Assembly (NCBI GenBank): GCA_033398695.1
Contig: CM065803.1
Coordinates: forward strand, 50,273,501-50,337,500
Length of the DNA stretch: 64,000 bases
Source: Orobanche coerulescens
Taxonomy: Eukaryota > Streptophyta > Magnoliopsida > Lamiales > Orobanchaceae
Direction: 5' to 3'
This document shows, piece after piece, positions 46,241 to 57,990 of this stretch. A model generated the notes under the pieces. The model saw only the letters and a program-made list of their open reading frames with translations, was not told where the DNA came from and made no database searches. The position numbers were made by a program, and so were the translations under genes. How positions within the stretch are numbered: the first letter of the stretch is position 1; each line of letters begins with the position of its first letter.

Positions 46241-48165
46241 TGTAACACCCCCAAGTTATTCAGGGATATTACAGCGCCGTAAGCCCCGCCGTGGGACCCA
46301 CAAGGCTAACATACGTGGAACCATAAAATTTGACCGATAAGGTCTACACACAATAGAATGAAAAACAATACAACGGTATTGTTTACATAACCAATGTATT
46401 CATAAACATCACAACTCGAATCAATACTTCGGCAAAAACAGGCCGGAACATCAAGGAAAAGGGAAAACAATACTCGAGTATTCAAAAGCCAATCCAGTAC
46501 AACAACACTGAACGGGAACTCCAAACATAACTGGAAGAAAAACACAGTATCACACTTGCCCACCATCTTCGTGCCGACCCGATACCTGCCTGTCCGACCT
46601 CCTGGAACCTGAAATACATGAAACGTATTTCCCCCGCAAAGGGGTTAGCCGTCGAATAGCTAGTGCAAGTATATCAATATGAAACACAATACTCCTCGAC
46701 AATAAAGTAAATGTAACCGTCAATTCATCAATTCAAGACTAGTATTCCGAAATAACTAAAATCTCATAAGACGTATGTGAATGCCGTAGAAACGGTTCGT
46801 TCACCTCATACGCCGATACATGTAGGAATGCCGTCAAAACGGTTCGTTCATTACATGCCAACAATATATCTATGAATGCCGTAAAAACGGTTCGTTCATG
46901 ATATGCCATCAATATTTCTTACTTTCAAAGTCGAGAACGTACAATCATAAAAGTATACTTGCCTTTGAGACATCGAGAAATCGAACGGAGGAAAGGTATG
47001 AGTTCGGTAGGTCCGAGAACGCGCTTCCTGCACCTAAACGATTCGCAAGGAATATGACAATTAATTATCCACACTCAAATTATACGAAGAGACTCCCGAA
47101 ACTCGTCTACGATTCAAGAAAATATACGGGTGGATAACTAAAGGTTGGGAAATCTCCCAAACTCCCACAAGTCCGAAAACGGCACAATCCAACCCGTAAA
47201 ATCGGAAGAAAACACTCATACGGTATAGATATATCAAAATCTCAAGATGCTCAAGCTTCAATCGGACAAAACGGACGAATATACGAAAACCCCCAAAATC
47301 CAACACAAAATTCAAAGTGTTCTTGAATAATCTTTCAATAATCCGATGAATACTCAAACATGTCCATAATCACGCATATATCACACCATACACCATGATT
47401 TAATCATCCAAAACGTCAATACCCACAAAAAATCGAGAAGTCAAGATGTCGAAGAAATTACCTCTTGAATATCTAAGCTCTATGACCCAAGGAATACGCG
47501 TTAGATCGACTATCCGGGCTTCCCAACCGAGTGAAAGTGGTAAATCTCCAACACACAAGTGATAGATGTGAGAAAACTCCTCCCTCAAACTCTCTCTCTC
47601 GCAGGTGGAAGAAGGAAATGGGGGAAGAGGGCTGAAATCTCACTTAAAAAGCCGAATTATGCAGTTGACCGCATTGTGTGCCGCGGCTCGGCCAGTGTGC
47701 GCGGCACAGCCTAAAATTGTTCCTGTGTTTCGGAAGTGTGCGCGGCTCGGCTCAGTGTGCCGGCACCGGCACAAAGCGATTTTGGCGAGGATGCAACACA
47801 AGTGTGCCGCGGCTCGGCGTAGGTGTCGCGGCAATGACTCCAGCGTGTCTTTGCGGCACTACCGGAGTGTGCCGCGGCACCCGGTACAGTTCGCTCGGCC
47901 AAATTTAGGAAATGTGTGTGCCGCGGCGCACACTCCTTGTGCCGCGGCTCACACCCCCTCCGGGTCCTAAAATGATGGAAAAATGACCCGGGAAGAGAAT
48001 AAAAGTAATAGGATTCAATGTCCGGGCAACAATAACACGAAAATAGAAGTACGGAAACCCCAAAACGGTGGTTCCAAGCAATGATTACAAGGGTTCGCTC
48101 AACAATTCACGATTCGAAGAATATGAAAAGGTTTGAAATGACATGACTTTCAACCGGGTATTACA
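46241..48165 (-). repeat. Element E 3' LTR
   Basis: In plus orientation TGTAACACCCCC to GGGTATTACA. Holds the GCCGCGGCAC array at about 47665-47950 in a damaged form and three units of a GAACGAACCGTT-containing repeat at about 46778-46905. Confidence 0.93.
47665..47950. promoter_or_regulatory. Element E 3' LTR GTGCCGCGGCAC array (damaged copy)
   Basis: Several copies of the perfect palindrome GTGCCGCGGCAC have lost one or more bases compared with the partner LTR at 54490-54790, for example GTGTGCGCGGCAC, GTGTGCCGGCACC and GGTGTCGCGGC. In LTR orientation the array precedes a TATA-like CCTTTTAAG (CTTTTTAAG here). Confidence 0.75.
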
Positions 48166-48184
48166 TTCTCCCCCTCTAAAAAGA
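48166..48184 (-). other. Element E polypurine tract
   Basis: Minus-strand TTTTTAGAGGGGGAGAA adjoining the 3' LTR. Confidence 0.85.
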
Positions 48185-48187
48185 AGT

Positions 48188-48767
48188 TTCATCCCGAAAC
48201 TTAAGGAATAAAAAGTTCGGGGTATTCCACCCGCATCTTCTCTTCCGTCTCCCAAGTCGCCTCCTCGACTCCATGCCTCGACCATTGCACTTTAACCAGT
48301 GGAATGGTCTTATGCCGAAGTTGTTTCTCACGGCGCTCAAGAATCTTCACGGGTTTCTCCGGAAAGGTAATATCCTCGGCTACGTCAATCTCACTGTAGT
48401 CGATAATGTGGCTCGGATCCGGTACGTACTTCCTCAACTGGGACACATGAAAAACACTATGGACGTGACTCAAAGCTGGAGGTAACGCCAAGCGATAAGC
48501 TAAATCTCCAACTCTGTCCAAAATCTCGAAGGTCCGATATACCTTGGGTGAGTTTCCCCTTTTCCCGAGCGGAAAACTCCTGCAGTCGGCGATACTTTGA
48601 GCAAGACATGATCCCCACTTCAAACTCCAAGGGTCGAAGCGAGTATTGGCGTAAGATTTGACGACTGCAGGCGGTCGATGTCGATCTCGGATAATAGAAA
48701 TATTTTCCTTGGTCTCCAACAACATATCCGGTTCCGTCCCAACTAGCTCGAAGCCTCGTCCCAACAT
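48188..48767 (-). pseudogene. Element E integrase C-terminus: GPY/F and chromodomain-like tail
   Basis: [21 protein letters not shown], then a stretch with compensating small shifts (about 48560-48690), then [34 protein letters not shown] sequence and the tail [19 protein letters not shown]...[19 protein letters not shown]. It is out of frame with the upstream integrase core by a small indel near 48750. The tail keeps the conserved EEATWETE. Confidence 0.85.
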
Positions 48768-50680
48768 AATGGCGACCTACATCGCCTACCATAGAGTGCC
48801 TCGAAGGGTGCCATTTTGATCGACGCATGCCAACTATTGTAAGCAAACTCGATCAACGGCAAGTGAAGCTCCCAATCATTACTCGATCTAAGGCACAAGA
48901 CCGCAACATATCCTCCAACGTCTGAATCGTCCTCTCGACCGTCCGACCGAGGATGAAAGGAAGTGCTCAATCTCAACTCGGTACCCAGAGCACGATGAAC
49001 GGCACGCCAAAAATGCGATACGAAACGGCCATCTCGATCAGAAACAATGGTCTTGGGGGCACCGTGTAACCTCACGATCTCAGCGATAAAGGTTCGAGCC
49101 AATCTATCCGGTCCCCAAGTATCCTTAATACCCAAGAAGTGTGCAGACTTGGTCAATCGATCGACAATTACCCAAATCATATTCATTCCAGTCCGAGTTC
49201 TCGGCATGCCAGTGATAAAATCTATTGAGATATCTTCCCACTTCCACTCGGGAATGGGAAGTGGTTTCAACAACCCCGCCGGTCGTTGATGTTCGATCTT
49301 GACTTGTTGACACGTCAAGCACCGTAATACAAACTCTGTAACATCCTTCTTCATGTTATTCCACCAAAAATTTCGCTTCCAATCTTTGTACATCTTACTC
49401 GTCCCGGGGTGGATTGAGTAAGGCGTAGCATGGGCTTCTCGGAGGATTCTCTGTCTCAACTCTAAATCGTTCGGAACACAAAGTCTGCCCTGAAATCTCA
49501 GAATACTATCCTCATGTACCATAAAGCCAGGAGCTTTTCCTTTTATCACATCTTCCTTCAGTTGAGAAATCATCGGGTCACTCCACTGCTTCCCTTTGAT
49601 GTCGTCAACTAAGGATGAAGTAATTTCGAGAGTACACAACTGTCCCTGTACTCGTTGAAGCCAAACTTCTATCCCTTGCTCAATTAAATCTTGACGAATT
49701 TTCGTCTGGGACGTAAAAACCTCGAGCATTTGAAGAGATGCCGATTTGCGGCTCAGGACATCTGCAACGACATTGGCTTTCCCGGGGTGGTAGAGAATTT
49801 CCAAATCATAATCCTTTATCAACTCTAACCAATGCCGCTGTCTCATATTCAGCTCCCTCTGACTGAAAATATACTTCAGGCTCTTGTGATCGGTATAAAT
49901 CCGGCACGGTGAACCATACAAATAATGCCGCCAAATCTTGAGTGCGAAGACAATTGCGGGTAATTCCAAATCGTGAGTAGGATAATTCATCTCATAAGGC
50001 TTTAATTGTCGTGACGCAAAAGCTATTGTCTTATCATGCTGCATAAGAACACAGCCCAGGCCTTGACCCGAAGCGTCACTGTAAACTGCAAAGCCTTCGC
50101 TACCATGTGGTAAAGTTAGAATCGGCGCTGAAGTCAATCGTTTCTTTAGTTCATCGAAGCTCTGCTGTCTCTCAACCGTCCAAACAAACTTTTCGGTCTT
50201 CTGGAGTAATTTCGTAAGCGGTCGAGCGAGTTTCGAGAACCCCTCGACAAACCGACGGTAATACCCAGCAAGGCCCAAAAAGCTACGAACCTCCTTAACA
50301 TTTTTAGGCGGTGCCCAGTCTAGCACTGCCTCGATCTTCTGCGGGTCTACACGAACCCCTTCGGCCGAAATCACATGGACGAGAAACATAACTTCTTCCA
50401 ACCAAAACTCACATTTCGAGAATTTTGCATAGAGGTGCTCGGTTCTCAAAATGTCTAAGACCAAACGCAAGTGCCGGGCATCTTCCTCCTTATCCCGAGA
50501 ATAGATCAAGATGTCATCAATAAAGACGACTACACACCTGTCGAGGTACTCGATGAATATTTTATTCATTAACTGCATGAATACTGCCGGCGCATTCGTC
50601 AACCCAAAAGGCATAACTACAAATTCATAATGCCCATATCTCGTCCGGAACGCCGTCTTCGGAACGTCGGACTCCCTCAC
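48743..50680 (-). pseudogene. Element E RT, RNase H and integrase core
   Basis: A 645-codon open stretch. [22 protein letters not shown], the catalytic [11 protein letters not shown] intact, then the thumb [20 protein letters not shown]. RNase [35 protein letters not shown]. Integrase: [16 protein letters not shown]...[16 protein letters not shown] and [13 protein letters not shown]. The segment that should carry the catalytic glutamate (QTERTIQ in F) is replaced by an out-of-frame stretch beginning near 48955. The frame is recovered by [12 protein letters not shown], so the active site is lost. Confidence 0.9.
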
Positions 50681-50689
50681 CGAGTTGAT

Positions 50690-51060
50690 AATACCCGGAT
50701 CTTAAGTCAATCTTGAGAAAACGCGGCTCCTTGCAATTGATCAAATAAATCATCTATACGCGGTAGAGGGTACTTGTTCTTGATGGTTACTTTGTTCATT
50801 TCGCGGTAGTCGATGCACAAACGTAGTGAACCATCTTTCTTCCTCACGAAAAGAACAGCGCGCGCCAAGGCGAAGCGCTCGGTCCGATGTACCCTCTTTC
50901 CGTAAGTTCTCCCAACCGATTCTTCAATTCTTGCATTTCGGAAGGCGCCATCCGGTAAGGTGCTTTAGAAATCGGAGCCGCGTCTGGCTCTAAGTCTACG
51001 GTAAATTCTATCTCTCGATCTGCGGTAATCCGGAAGATCGTCAAAAACTGTCGGGATACT
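50690..51060 (-). pseudogene. Element E RT N-terminal part, frame broken
   Basis: Contains [21 protein letters not shown], then [27 protein letters not shown] and, in another frame, the LCIDYRE and DLRSGYYQL regions. Compared with the homologous stretch of F it lacks bases in runs: two of CCCC before AAGG near 50870, and AG before GTGAGGGAG near 50686. These deletions separate it from the RT body. Confidence 0.8.
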
Positions 51061-51618
51061 CATTAACAACCGGAATTGAAGAGAAATCGACTTCGCTTCC
51101 TTAGTTTTCAAAGCATAGCACCAATAGCCGCACAACCTTTATTTAAAAGTCTTACGGCCTTCATGGCACCGATAAGTAACTTGGATTGGCCCGACTTACG
51201 TCCCAAAAATGAGTACTCAGATCCGTCTTTAGTCATCATAGTGATAACTTTGGTACGGTAATTCATAATCGCTTGGTGATTATTAAGCGATCCTCGCCGA
51301 GGATTACGTCCTCGCCTTCCATATCAACTACAATTAAATTTGATAACCATTCCATAGGATATAACCAGGAAATTTTATAATCTCCGATTCCCCACAATCC
51401 TATCCCGCTAGGCGGTCTCACGATAAAGGGATCGCAAGGCGATTAAACAAGTTATATTCAAACGGCGTACACACTCCAAAGAAATAAAAGAATGTGTAGC
51501 ACCCGAATCAAAAGTACAATTTGGATAGGATAGAATATGGATGGTACTGAATCCACCGCCGCATCGGATTAAATGCATTCGACGCATCTCATAAACCCGT
51601 GGTTGCACCGAACCGACG
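51061..51618 (-). pseudogene. Element E protease
   Basis: PRVYEMRR (about 51605-51580), the active site FDSGATHSFISLECVRR (DSG variant of the DTG motif, about 51520-51470), then LPSGDRIVG-like and VILGEDW regions in different frames. Several one- or two-base differences from F break the frame. Confidence 0.8.
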
Positions 51619-52824
51619 CTAGAGTTCCCCCTCCGGCGTTCGACCCCCGACCCGACCCCTGCCAAAATTCTGCTGAGGTTGACCGAAAGATTGCCGCTGA
51701 TTAACACCTTGATCAAGGGGTGTTGGGGCAGAAGCCCGAGTGTCCAAAGTCTGGTTCGGCTCGGAACAATAAACCGCTCTATGCCCCATCTGACCACACG
51801 TGTGACACTTTAATAGTGGAAAGTAGCATTCCGAACTAAAGTGGCCTGGACGGCCACAATTATAGCAAGTCACTATACGATTTGAGGTACCCGGAGTGGG
51901 ACGGTAACCCCTCTTCCCTTTATTAGAACGTGACGACTGTCCGCCAAAACGATTAGTCGTCTGTGACTTCTGAAAGTTGCCACCCTTAGAGCCAGAAAAA
52001 TTTCCCCCGACTTTATGCTTCTTCGGTTCTTCAACGGTATCATTGTCGGGGCTCAACATATCATGGGCTAAATCTCTATCCTGATACTCTTTCAGTGTGG
52101 TACAAGCAAATCCGGCCATGTACCGCCGTAAGTCCAAATTCATCCGCATATCAAAATAACGGATCTTATCACGCTCGTTACGTACTTGATCCTTCACATG
52201 GATCAATTGTTGGTTATACTCCACGATCTCCTGTGAAACGGGAATATCTTGTGGTTTAGCCTCGAAGAAGGCTCGGATTCGGCTCTCTCGTACCGGCCAA
52301 GGACAAAACTTGGCCTCCAAGAGCTCCTTAAATTCATCCCACGAGGCAATACGATCCTGTGGCTTGATGACCTTCCATCAAGTAGCGGCCTCCTTAGTGA
52401 GGAAATACTGAGCAATCGGTACTTTCCTCACCTCGGGGCAATCAACTGCCTCGAAAATCTTCTCCAATTCTGCTAGCCAATCCTCCCAGCCTAACGGTTC
52501 TGTGGCACCGCCAAACTGTGGAGGGTGCATACGGATTACATTCTGAAGCAAGGCATCCGTGTTTGGGTTCGGGTTATTCAGTTGAACAGTTTGGGCTAAA
52601 ATGGTCATCTGAGTAGCCAATTGTTGAAGTGCATTCGCCACTCCAACGTCTGCATTGTTCCCCTGACCGTCTGACTGATCGTGCTGACTCTCGGTATCGG
52701 GATGCACCGAGTTCGACAAACTGGGGTTGGTCGACCCCGCAACTGAACTGATGGAAACGGCCGCGCCACGACCTCTTCCTCGCCCACGGCCACGACCACG
52801 GCCACGGCCCCTACCAGCTGACAT
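51619..52824 (-). pseudogene. Element E gag
   Basis: The ATG at 52824 starts MSAGRGRGRGRGRGRGRG, an Arg/Gly repeat. The capsid region includes PPQFGGATEPLGWEDWLAEL, KVPIAQYFLTKEAAT, then an in-frame TGA replacing one Trp of the WW pair. Then come FCPWPVRESRIRAFFEAKPQ, MRMNLDLRRYMAGF and two intact knuckles, CYNCGRPGHFSSEC and CHTCGQMGHRAVYC (about 51880-51770). The rest of the frame is continuous, so this is a single-stop gag. It differs clearly from the A-D type gag. Confidence 0.9.
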
Positions 52825-53052
52825 ACTGAAGAACACACAAGTCACGTAAGCACAATTCAATCACGCATCAACAAAGTGTCCGATTCTCAAGAATACCGAT
52901 AAAAGGAAGCAAAACGATTAAGGAAACACCAGAAGAGTGAGAGGTCTTACAAGTACCGGTCGCACTGTGATGATGGCAGAGTAGTGATACTGTGGACAAT
53001 TAACGACTCGATCGACCCAAAAGACCGACAGCCTAGGTATCCATAGACCTAG

Positions 53053-53064
53053 GCTCTGATACCA
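53053..53064 (-). other. Element E primer binding site
   Basis: Minus-strand TGGTATCAGAGC, 5 bases from the LTR end. Confidence 0.92.
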
Positions 53065-53069
53065 TATTC

Positions 53070-55006
53070 TGTAACACCCCCAAGTTATTCAGGGATATTA
53101 CAGCGCCGTAAGCCCCGCCGTGGGACCCACAAGGCTAACATACGTGGAACCATAAAATTTGACTGATAAGGTCTACACACAATAGAATGAAAAACAATAC
53201 AACGGTATTGTTTACATAACCAATATATTCATAAACATCACAACTCGAATCAATACTTCGGCAAACACAGGCCGGAACATCAAGGAAAAGGGAAAACAAT
53301 ACTCGAGTATTCAAAAGCCAATCAAGTACAACAACACTGAACGGGAACTCCAAACATAACTGGAAGAAAAACACAGTATCACACTTGCCCACCATCTTCG
53401 TGCCGACCCGATACCTGCCTGTCCGACCTTCTGGAACCTGAAATACATGAAACGTATTTCCCCCGCAAAGGGGTTAGCCGTCGAATAGCTAGTGCAAGTA
53501 TATCAATATGAAACACAATACTCCTCGACAATAAAGTAAATGTAACCGTCAATTCATCAATTCAAGACTAGTATTTCGGAATAACTAAAATCTCATAAGA
53601 CGTATGTGAATGCCGTAGAAACGGTTCGTTCACCTCATACGCCGATACATGTAGGAATGCCGTCAAAACGGTTCGTTCATTACATGCCAACAATATATCT
53701 ATGAATGCCGTAAAAACGGTTCGTTCATGATATGCCATCAATATTTCTTACTTTCAAAGTCGAGAACGTACAATCATAAATGTATACTTGCCTTTGAGAC
53801 ATCGAAAAATCGAACGGAGGAAAGGTATGAGTTCGGTAGGTCCGAGAACGCGCTTCCGGCACCTAAACGATTCGCAAGGAATATGACAATTAATTATCCA
53901 CACTCAAATTATACGAAGAGACTCCCGAAACTCGTCTAAGATTCAAGAAAATATACGGGTGGATAACTAAAGGTTGGGAAATCTCCCAAACTCCCACAAG
54001 TCCGAAAACGGCACAATCCAACCCGTAAAATCGGAAGAAAACACTCATACGGTATAGATATATCAAAATCTCAAGATTCTCAAGCTTCAATCGGACAAAA
54101 CGGACGAATCTACGAAAACTCCCAAAATCCAACACAAAATTCAAAGTGTTCTTGAATAATCTTTCAATAATCCGATGAATACTCAAACATGTCCATAATC
54201 ACGCATATATCACACCATACACCATGATTTAATCATCCAAAACGTCAATACCCACACAAAATCGAGAAGTCAAGATGTCGAAGAAATTACCTCTTGAATA
54301 TCTAAGCTCTATGATCCAAGGAATACGCGTTAGATCGACTATCCGGGCTTCCCAACCGAGTGAAAGTGGTAAATCTCCAACACACATGTGATAGATGTGA
54401 GAAAACTCCTCCCTCAAACTCTCTCTCTCGCAGGTGGAAGAAGGAAATGGGGGAAGAGGGCTGAAATCTCGCTTAAAAAGCCGAATTATGCAGTTGACCG
54501 CATTGTGTGCCGCGGCTCAGCCCAAGTGTGCCGCGGCACAGGCCTAAAAATTGTTCCCAGGTTTCGGAAGTGTGCCGCGGCTCAGCTCAGGTGTGCCGCG
54601 GCACCGGGTACAGGCGATTTTTGGCTGAGGATGCAACACAAGTGTGCCGCGCCTCAGCGTAGGTGTGCCGCGGCAATGACTCGGCAGTGTGCCGCGGCAC
54701 TGCCGGAGTGTGCCGCGGCACCCGGTACAGTTCGCTCGGCCAAATTTAGGAAATGTGTGTGCCGCGGCGCACACTCCTTGTGCCGCGGCTCACACCCCCT
54801 TCGGGTCCTAAAATGATGGAAAAATGACCCGGGAAGAGAATAAAAGTAATAGGATTCAATGTCCGGGCAACAATAACACGAAAATAGAAGTACGGAAACC
54901 CCAAAACGGTGGTTCCAAGCAATGATTACAAGGGTTCGCTCAACAATTCACGATTCGAAGAATATGAAAAGGTTTGAAATGCCATGACTTTCGACCGGGT
55001 ATTACA
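53070..55006 (-). repeat. Element E 5' LTR
   Basis: TGTAACACCCCC to GGGTATTACA in plus orientation. It has the better-preserved palindrome array at about 54500-54785 and three units of the GAACGAACCGTT repeat at about 53607-53733. Confidence 0.93.
54500..54785. promoter_or_regulatory. Element E 5' LTR GTGCCGCGGCAC array
   Basis: About ten copies of GCCGCGGC or the full GTGCCGCGGCAC palindrome, many 21-24 apart. Frames with Ala/Cys/Arg-rich products here come only from the repeat and are not genes. Confidence 0.8.
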
Positions 55007-55011
55007 GAATC

Positions 55012-56139
55012 GAGGGCCGGCTGTTCGTTCGACAAAGAAGGACTTTACACGCCTCCGTATTGAGGCAAGTTATCTTGCTTGGTTATAATGATGTGTGGAT
55101 TCTTATAATGATTATGCATTTCGTGTATATGAAACACTTATAAACTTGTGTCTTGTGATTTGATGTTGCTCTTAATGATGTCCCGTTTTCATCGTGGGAT
55201 TGTATTCCCAAGTTCGTTACTTTTGGACCCTTGATAGTGTTGATCTTGTTGTCATCTCGGTGAGTCCTCGATCCTTTTTCGGATTTTGTGAAATTCTTGA
55301 ATTCGTTGTCATGTTGCATCGTGACATATCCGGAGTCATATCTACGTTCCGATTGGATATTGTGTAGGATTTTTAGCCGGGCACATATATAGTCATGCAT
55401 GAATATTTTTCCGTGAAAGGCTGTGCACACGAGACGTAGTTCGTTGAGGCTAATTAGGTACATTGTCCCACGTATATCCTGGATTCCGTATACGGGGTGG
55501 ACATGTGCACTGACACATATTCGGATCGGGCGTACTGTGATGTCCCTCTCGAACCATACTATCGTAGTCGCTCACAGTCCATTTTTATACTTGGATGTGT
55601 CCGACGTTTTGTGACTGAGCGTTCATACGCCCGAGGGGTATGTTCGTTAGTCGGGGAGTTATTCTTGAAATCTTATATACGTGAATTGTATACTATCTTG
55701 AGAATCATTTATCATGTATATCTGACCCTGTGTTGGGCGAAATACTTGTGTTGTATTTTAGGTCGAGGAAAAGGCAAGGCACGGAAAGATCAAGGTGATG
55801 ACGAAGGGTTCGAAGGATACTAGTTCGGGGGCCCCAAGTCTTTCGTGTCCGGTCATGTTCGTACCATGTAATGTTATTTTCCGCTTCATTTTAAGTTTGA
55901 ACAAATGTATCGTTATTTAAGGTATAATTCATCTCCATATAGATGATACTTATGTTTTGGATCCTGTGTGTAATAAGGCCGTAGGCCATACTGCTATAAA
56001 CTCCACATCGGAGTAAGTAATATGTTTTGTGGTTCGATATCACATGTATTGTATATTTAATCTGTACTTTGGATATCGCCTGGTGGATCCCAGTGGGCGG
56101 TCCACGGCACTGTAATGGCCGCCTTATCGGGGTGTTACA
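55012..56139 (+). repeat. Element D 3' LTR, second part
   Basis: Continues the LTR after element E with GAGGGCCGGCTGTTCG, matching 38455 onward in the 5' LTR, and ends GGTGTTACA. Confidence 0.93.
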
Positions 56140-56728
56140 ATTGGTCTACCTGGTGGTAAAATAATCGTTGGGAATCGTGAAGTTCAGAACTGTCCAATTC
56201 AAATGAACGATCATGAGTGGGTGTCAGATTTGATTGTGGTTGATTTACCTAAAGATTATGTAATCTTGGGTATTGGATGGATAGATCGTCATGATGCCAT
56301 ACTTAGCAACCGTAAGCGGATGGTGACCGTCACTTCCGATGATGGTTTTGAATATGTTTTTCGAGGTGATAATCTCAGTCATTCCGGGAGAGTCATCAGT
56401 GCAGTGACAGCAGTGAAACTGTTTAATCAGGGATGTGTTGGTTATTGGTGCTACATGATCAAGACATAGGATCGACTAATTGTATTGACTGATATTAAGA
56501 TGGTTCGAGACTACCCAGATGTTTTTCCGGATGAATTGCCGGGTTTACCTCCACATCAAGAGGTAGAATTTACCATTGAGTTAGAGCTAGGTACGTCCCC
56601 GGATTATAAAGCCACGTATCATATGGCTCCAAATTAGATGCAGGAACTGAAGAATCAGCTTGAGGAATTGACCGAAAAGGGCTATGTCCGACCTAGTGCG
56701 TCCCCTTAGGGGGAAGCAGTGTTATTTG
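56140..56728 (+). pseudogene. Element C protease 3' part and start of RT
   Basis: The continuation of element C after D: IGLPGGKIIVGNREVQNCPI, LGIGWIDRHDAIL (relatives have LGIDWMD), YWCYMIKT then a stop at about 56467, VRDYPDVFPDELPGLPPH, another stop after MAPN, and EKGYVRPSASP then a stop. Element F cuts in at VLFV (56728). The rest of C pol, if present, lies beyond the window. Confidence 0.87.
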
Positions 56729-56943
56729 TGTAATACTCGGTCGAAAGTCATGTCATTTCAAACCTTTCATATTCTTCGGATCGTGATTTGTTGAGCGAAC
56801 CCTTGTAATCATTGCTTGGAACCACCGTTTTGGGGTTTCCGTACTTCTATTTTCGTGTTATTGTTGCCCGGACATTGAATCCTATTACTTTTATTCTCTT
56901 CCCAGGCCATTTTCCATCATTTTAGGACCCGAAGGGGGTGTGA

Positions 56944-57219
56944 GCCGCGGCACAAGGAGTGTGCGCCGCGGCACACACATTTCCTAAATTTGGCCGAGCA
57001 GTCAGATCGGGTGCCGCGGCACACTCCAAGAAGTGCCGCGGCACACTGCCGAGTCATTGCCGCGGCACAACTATCTTGAGCCGCGGCACCTGGTGTTGCT
57101 TCCTCGGCCAAAACCGCTTTGACCCGGTGCCGCGACACACTGGTGAGCCAGCACCTTTGCCGAAACACAGGAACAATTTTTAGGCTGTGCCGCGGCACAC
57201 CTATGCCGAGCCGCGGCAC
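56944..57219. promoter_or_regulatory. Element F 5' LTR GTGCCGCGGCAC array
   Basis: Core GCCGCGGCAC starts at 56944, 56965, 57013, 57035, 57059, 57080, 57129 (one change), 57189 and 57210. The group 57013-57080 is a tetrad with spacing 22, 24, 21. The array ends about 28 bases before the TATA-like box. Confidence 0.82.
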
Positions 57220-57990
57220 ACAATGCGGTCAATCGCATAATTCGGCCTTTTAAGCGAGATTTCACCATTTTCCTCCATTTCTTCTTCCATCGCGAGAGAG
57301 TTGAGGGAGGAGCTCTTTTCATAGCTATCACTTGTGTGTTGAAGATTTACCACTTTCAATCGGTTGGGAAGCCGGATAGTCGATCTATCGCGTATTCCTT
57401 GGATCTTAGCGCTTGAATATTCAAGAGGTAATTTCTTCGACATCTTGACTTCTCGATTTTGTGTGGGTTTTGACGTTTTGGATGATAAAATTATGGTGTA
57501 TGATGTGATATAGGCGTGATTATGGATATGATTGGGTATTCATCGGATTATTGAAAGATTATTCAAGAACACTTTGATTTTGTGTTGGTTTTTGGGGGTT
57601 TTCGTAGATTCGTCCGTTTTATCCGATTGAAGCTTGAGAACCTTGAGATTTTGATATATCTATACCGTATGAGTGTTTTCTTCCGATTTTACGGGTTGGA
57701 TTGTGCCGTTTTCGGACTTGTGGGAGTTTGGGAGATTTCCCAACCTTTAGTTATCCACCCGTATATTTTCTTGAATCGTAGACGAGTTTCGGGAGTCTCT
57801 TCGTATAATTGGAGTATGGATAATTAATTGTAATATTCCTTGCGAATCGTTTAGGTGCCGGAAGCGCGTTCTCGGACCTACCGAACTCATACCTTCCCTC
57901 CGTTCGATTTCTCGATGTCTCAAAGGCAAGTATACATTTATGATTGTATGTTCTCGACTTTGAAAGTAAGAAATATTGATGGCATATCAT

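Larger units (their letters stand above)
46241..55006 (-). mobile_element. Element E: Tekay-type retrotransposon, second subfamily
   Basis: 8766 bp on the minus strand, flanked by GAATC at 46236-46240 and 55007-55011. LTRs are 1925 and 1937 bp and belong to the same family as element F, but not to A-D. Order: LTR, PBS, gag, protease, RT, RNase H, integrase, PPT, LTR. Outside the GC-rich palindrome block the LTRs differ by about 1% by eye, so it is a recent insertion, and necessarily younger than D. Confidence 0.94.
36969..56139 (+). mobile_element. Element D: Tekay-type Ty3/gypsy retrotransposon, best preserved in window
   Basis: Outer span includes element E (46241-55006) inside the 3' LTR. 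Without E it is about 10.4 kb: LTRs of 2614 and about 2626 bp, PBS, gag, protease, RT, RNase H, integrase and PPT. The ATTGG duplication flanks it at 36964-36968 and 56140-56144. The LTRs differ by about 1% by eye outside the palindrome block. The inactivating changes are few: a stop and a shift in gag, two shifts in protease/RT entry and one stop in RNase H. Confidence 0.93.

Noticed and set aside
46306..46566. Hydrophobic 86-codon frame present in both E LTRs (also 53135-53395)
   Set aside because: Repeated only because the LTR is repeated; the F copy near 58388 ends early. A membrane-like composition follows from T-rich sequence.
47605..47970. Ala/Cys/Arg-rich frames here and at 54388-54816 and 56917-57219
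   Set aside because: They are translations of the GTGCCGCGGCAC array and change frame and content between LTR copies.
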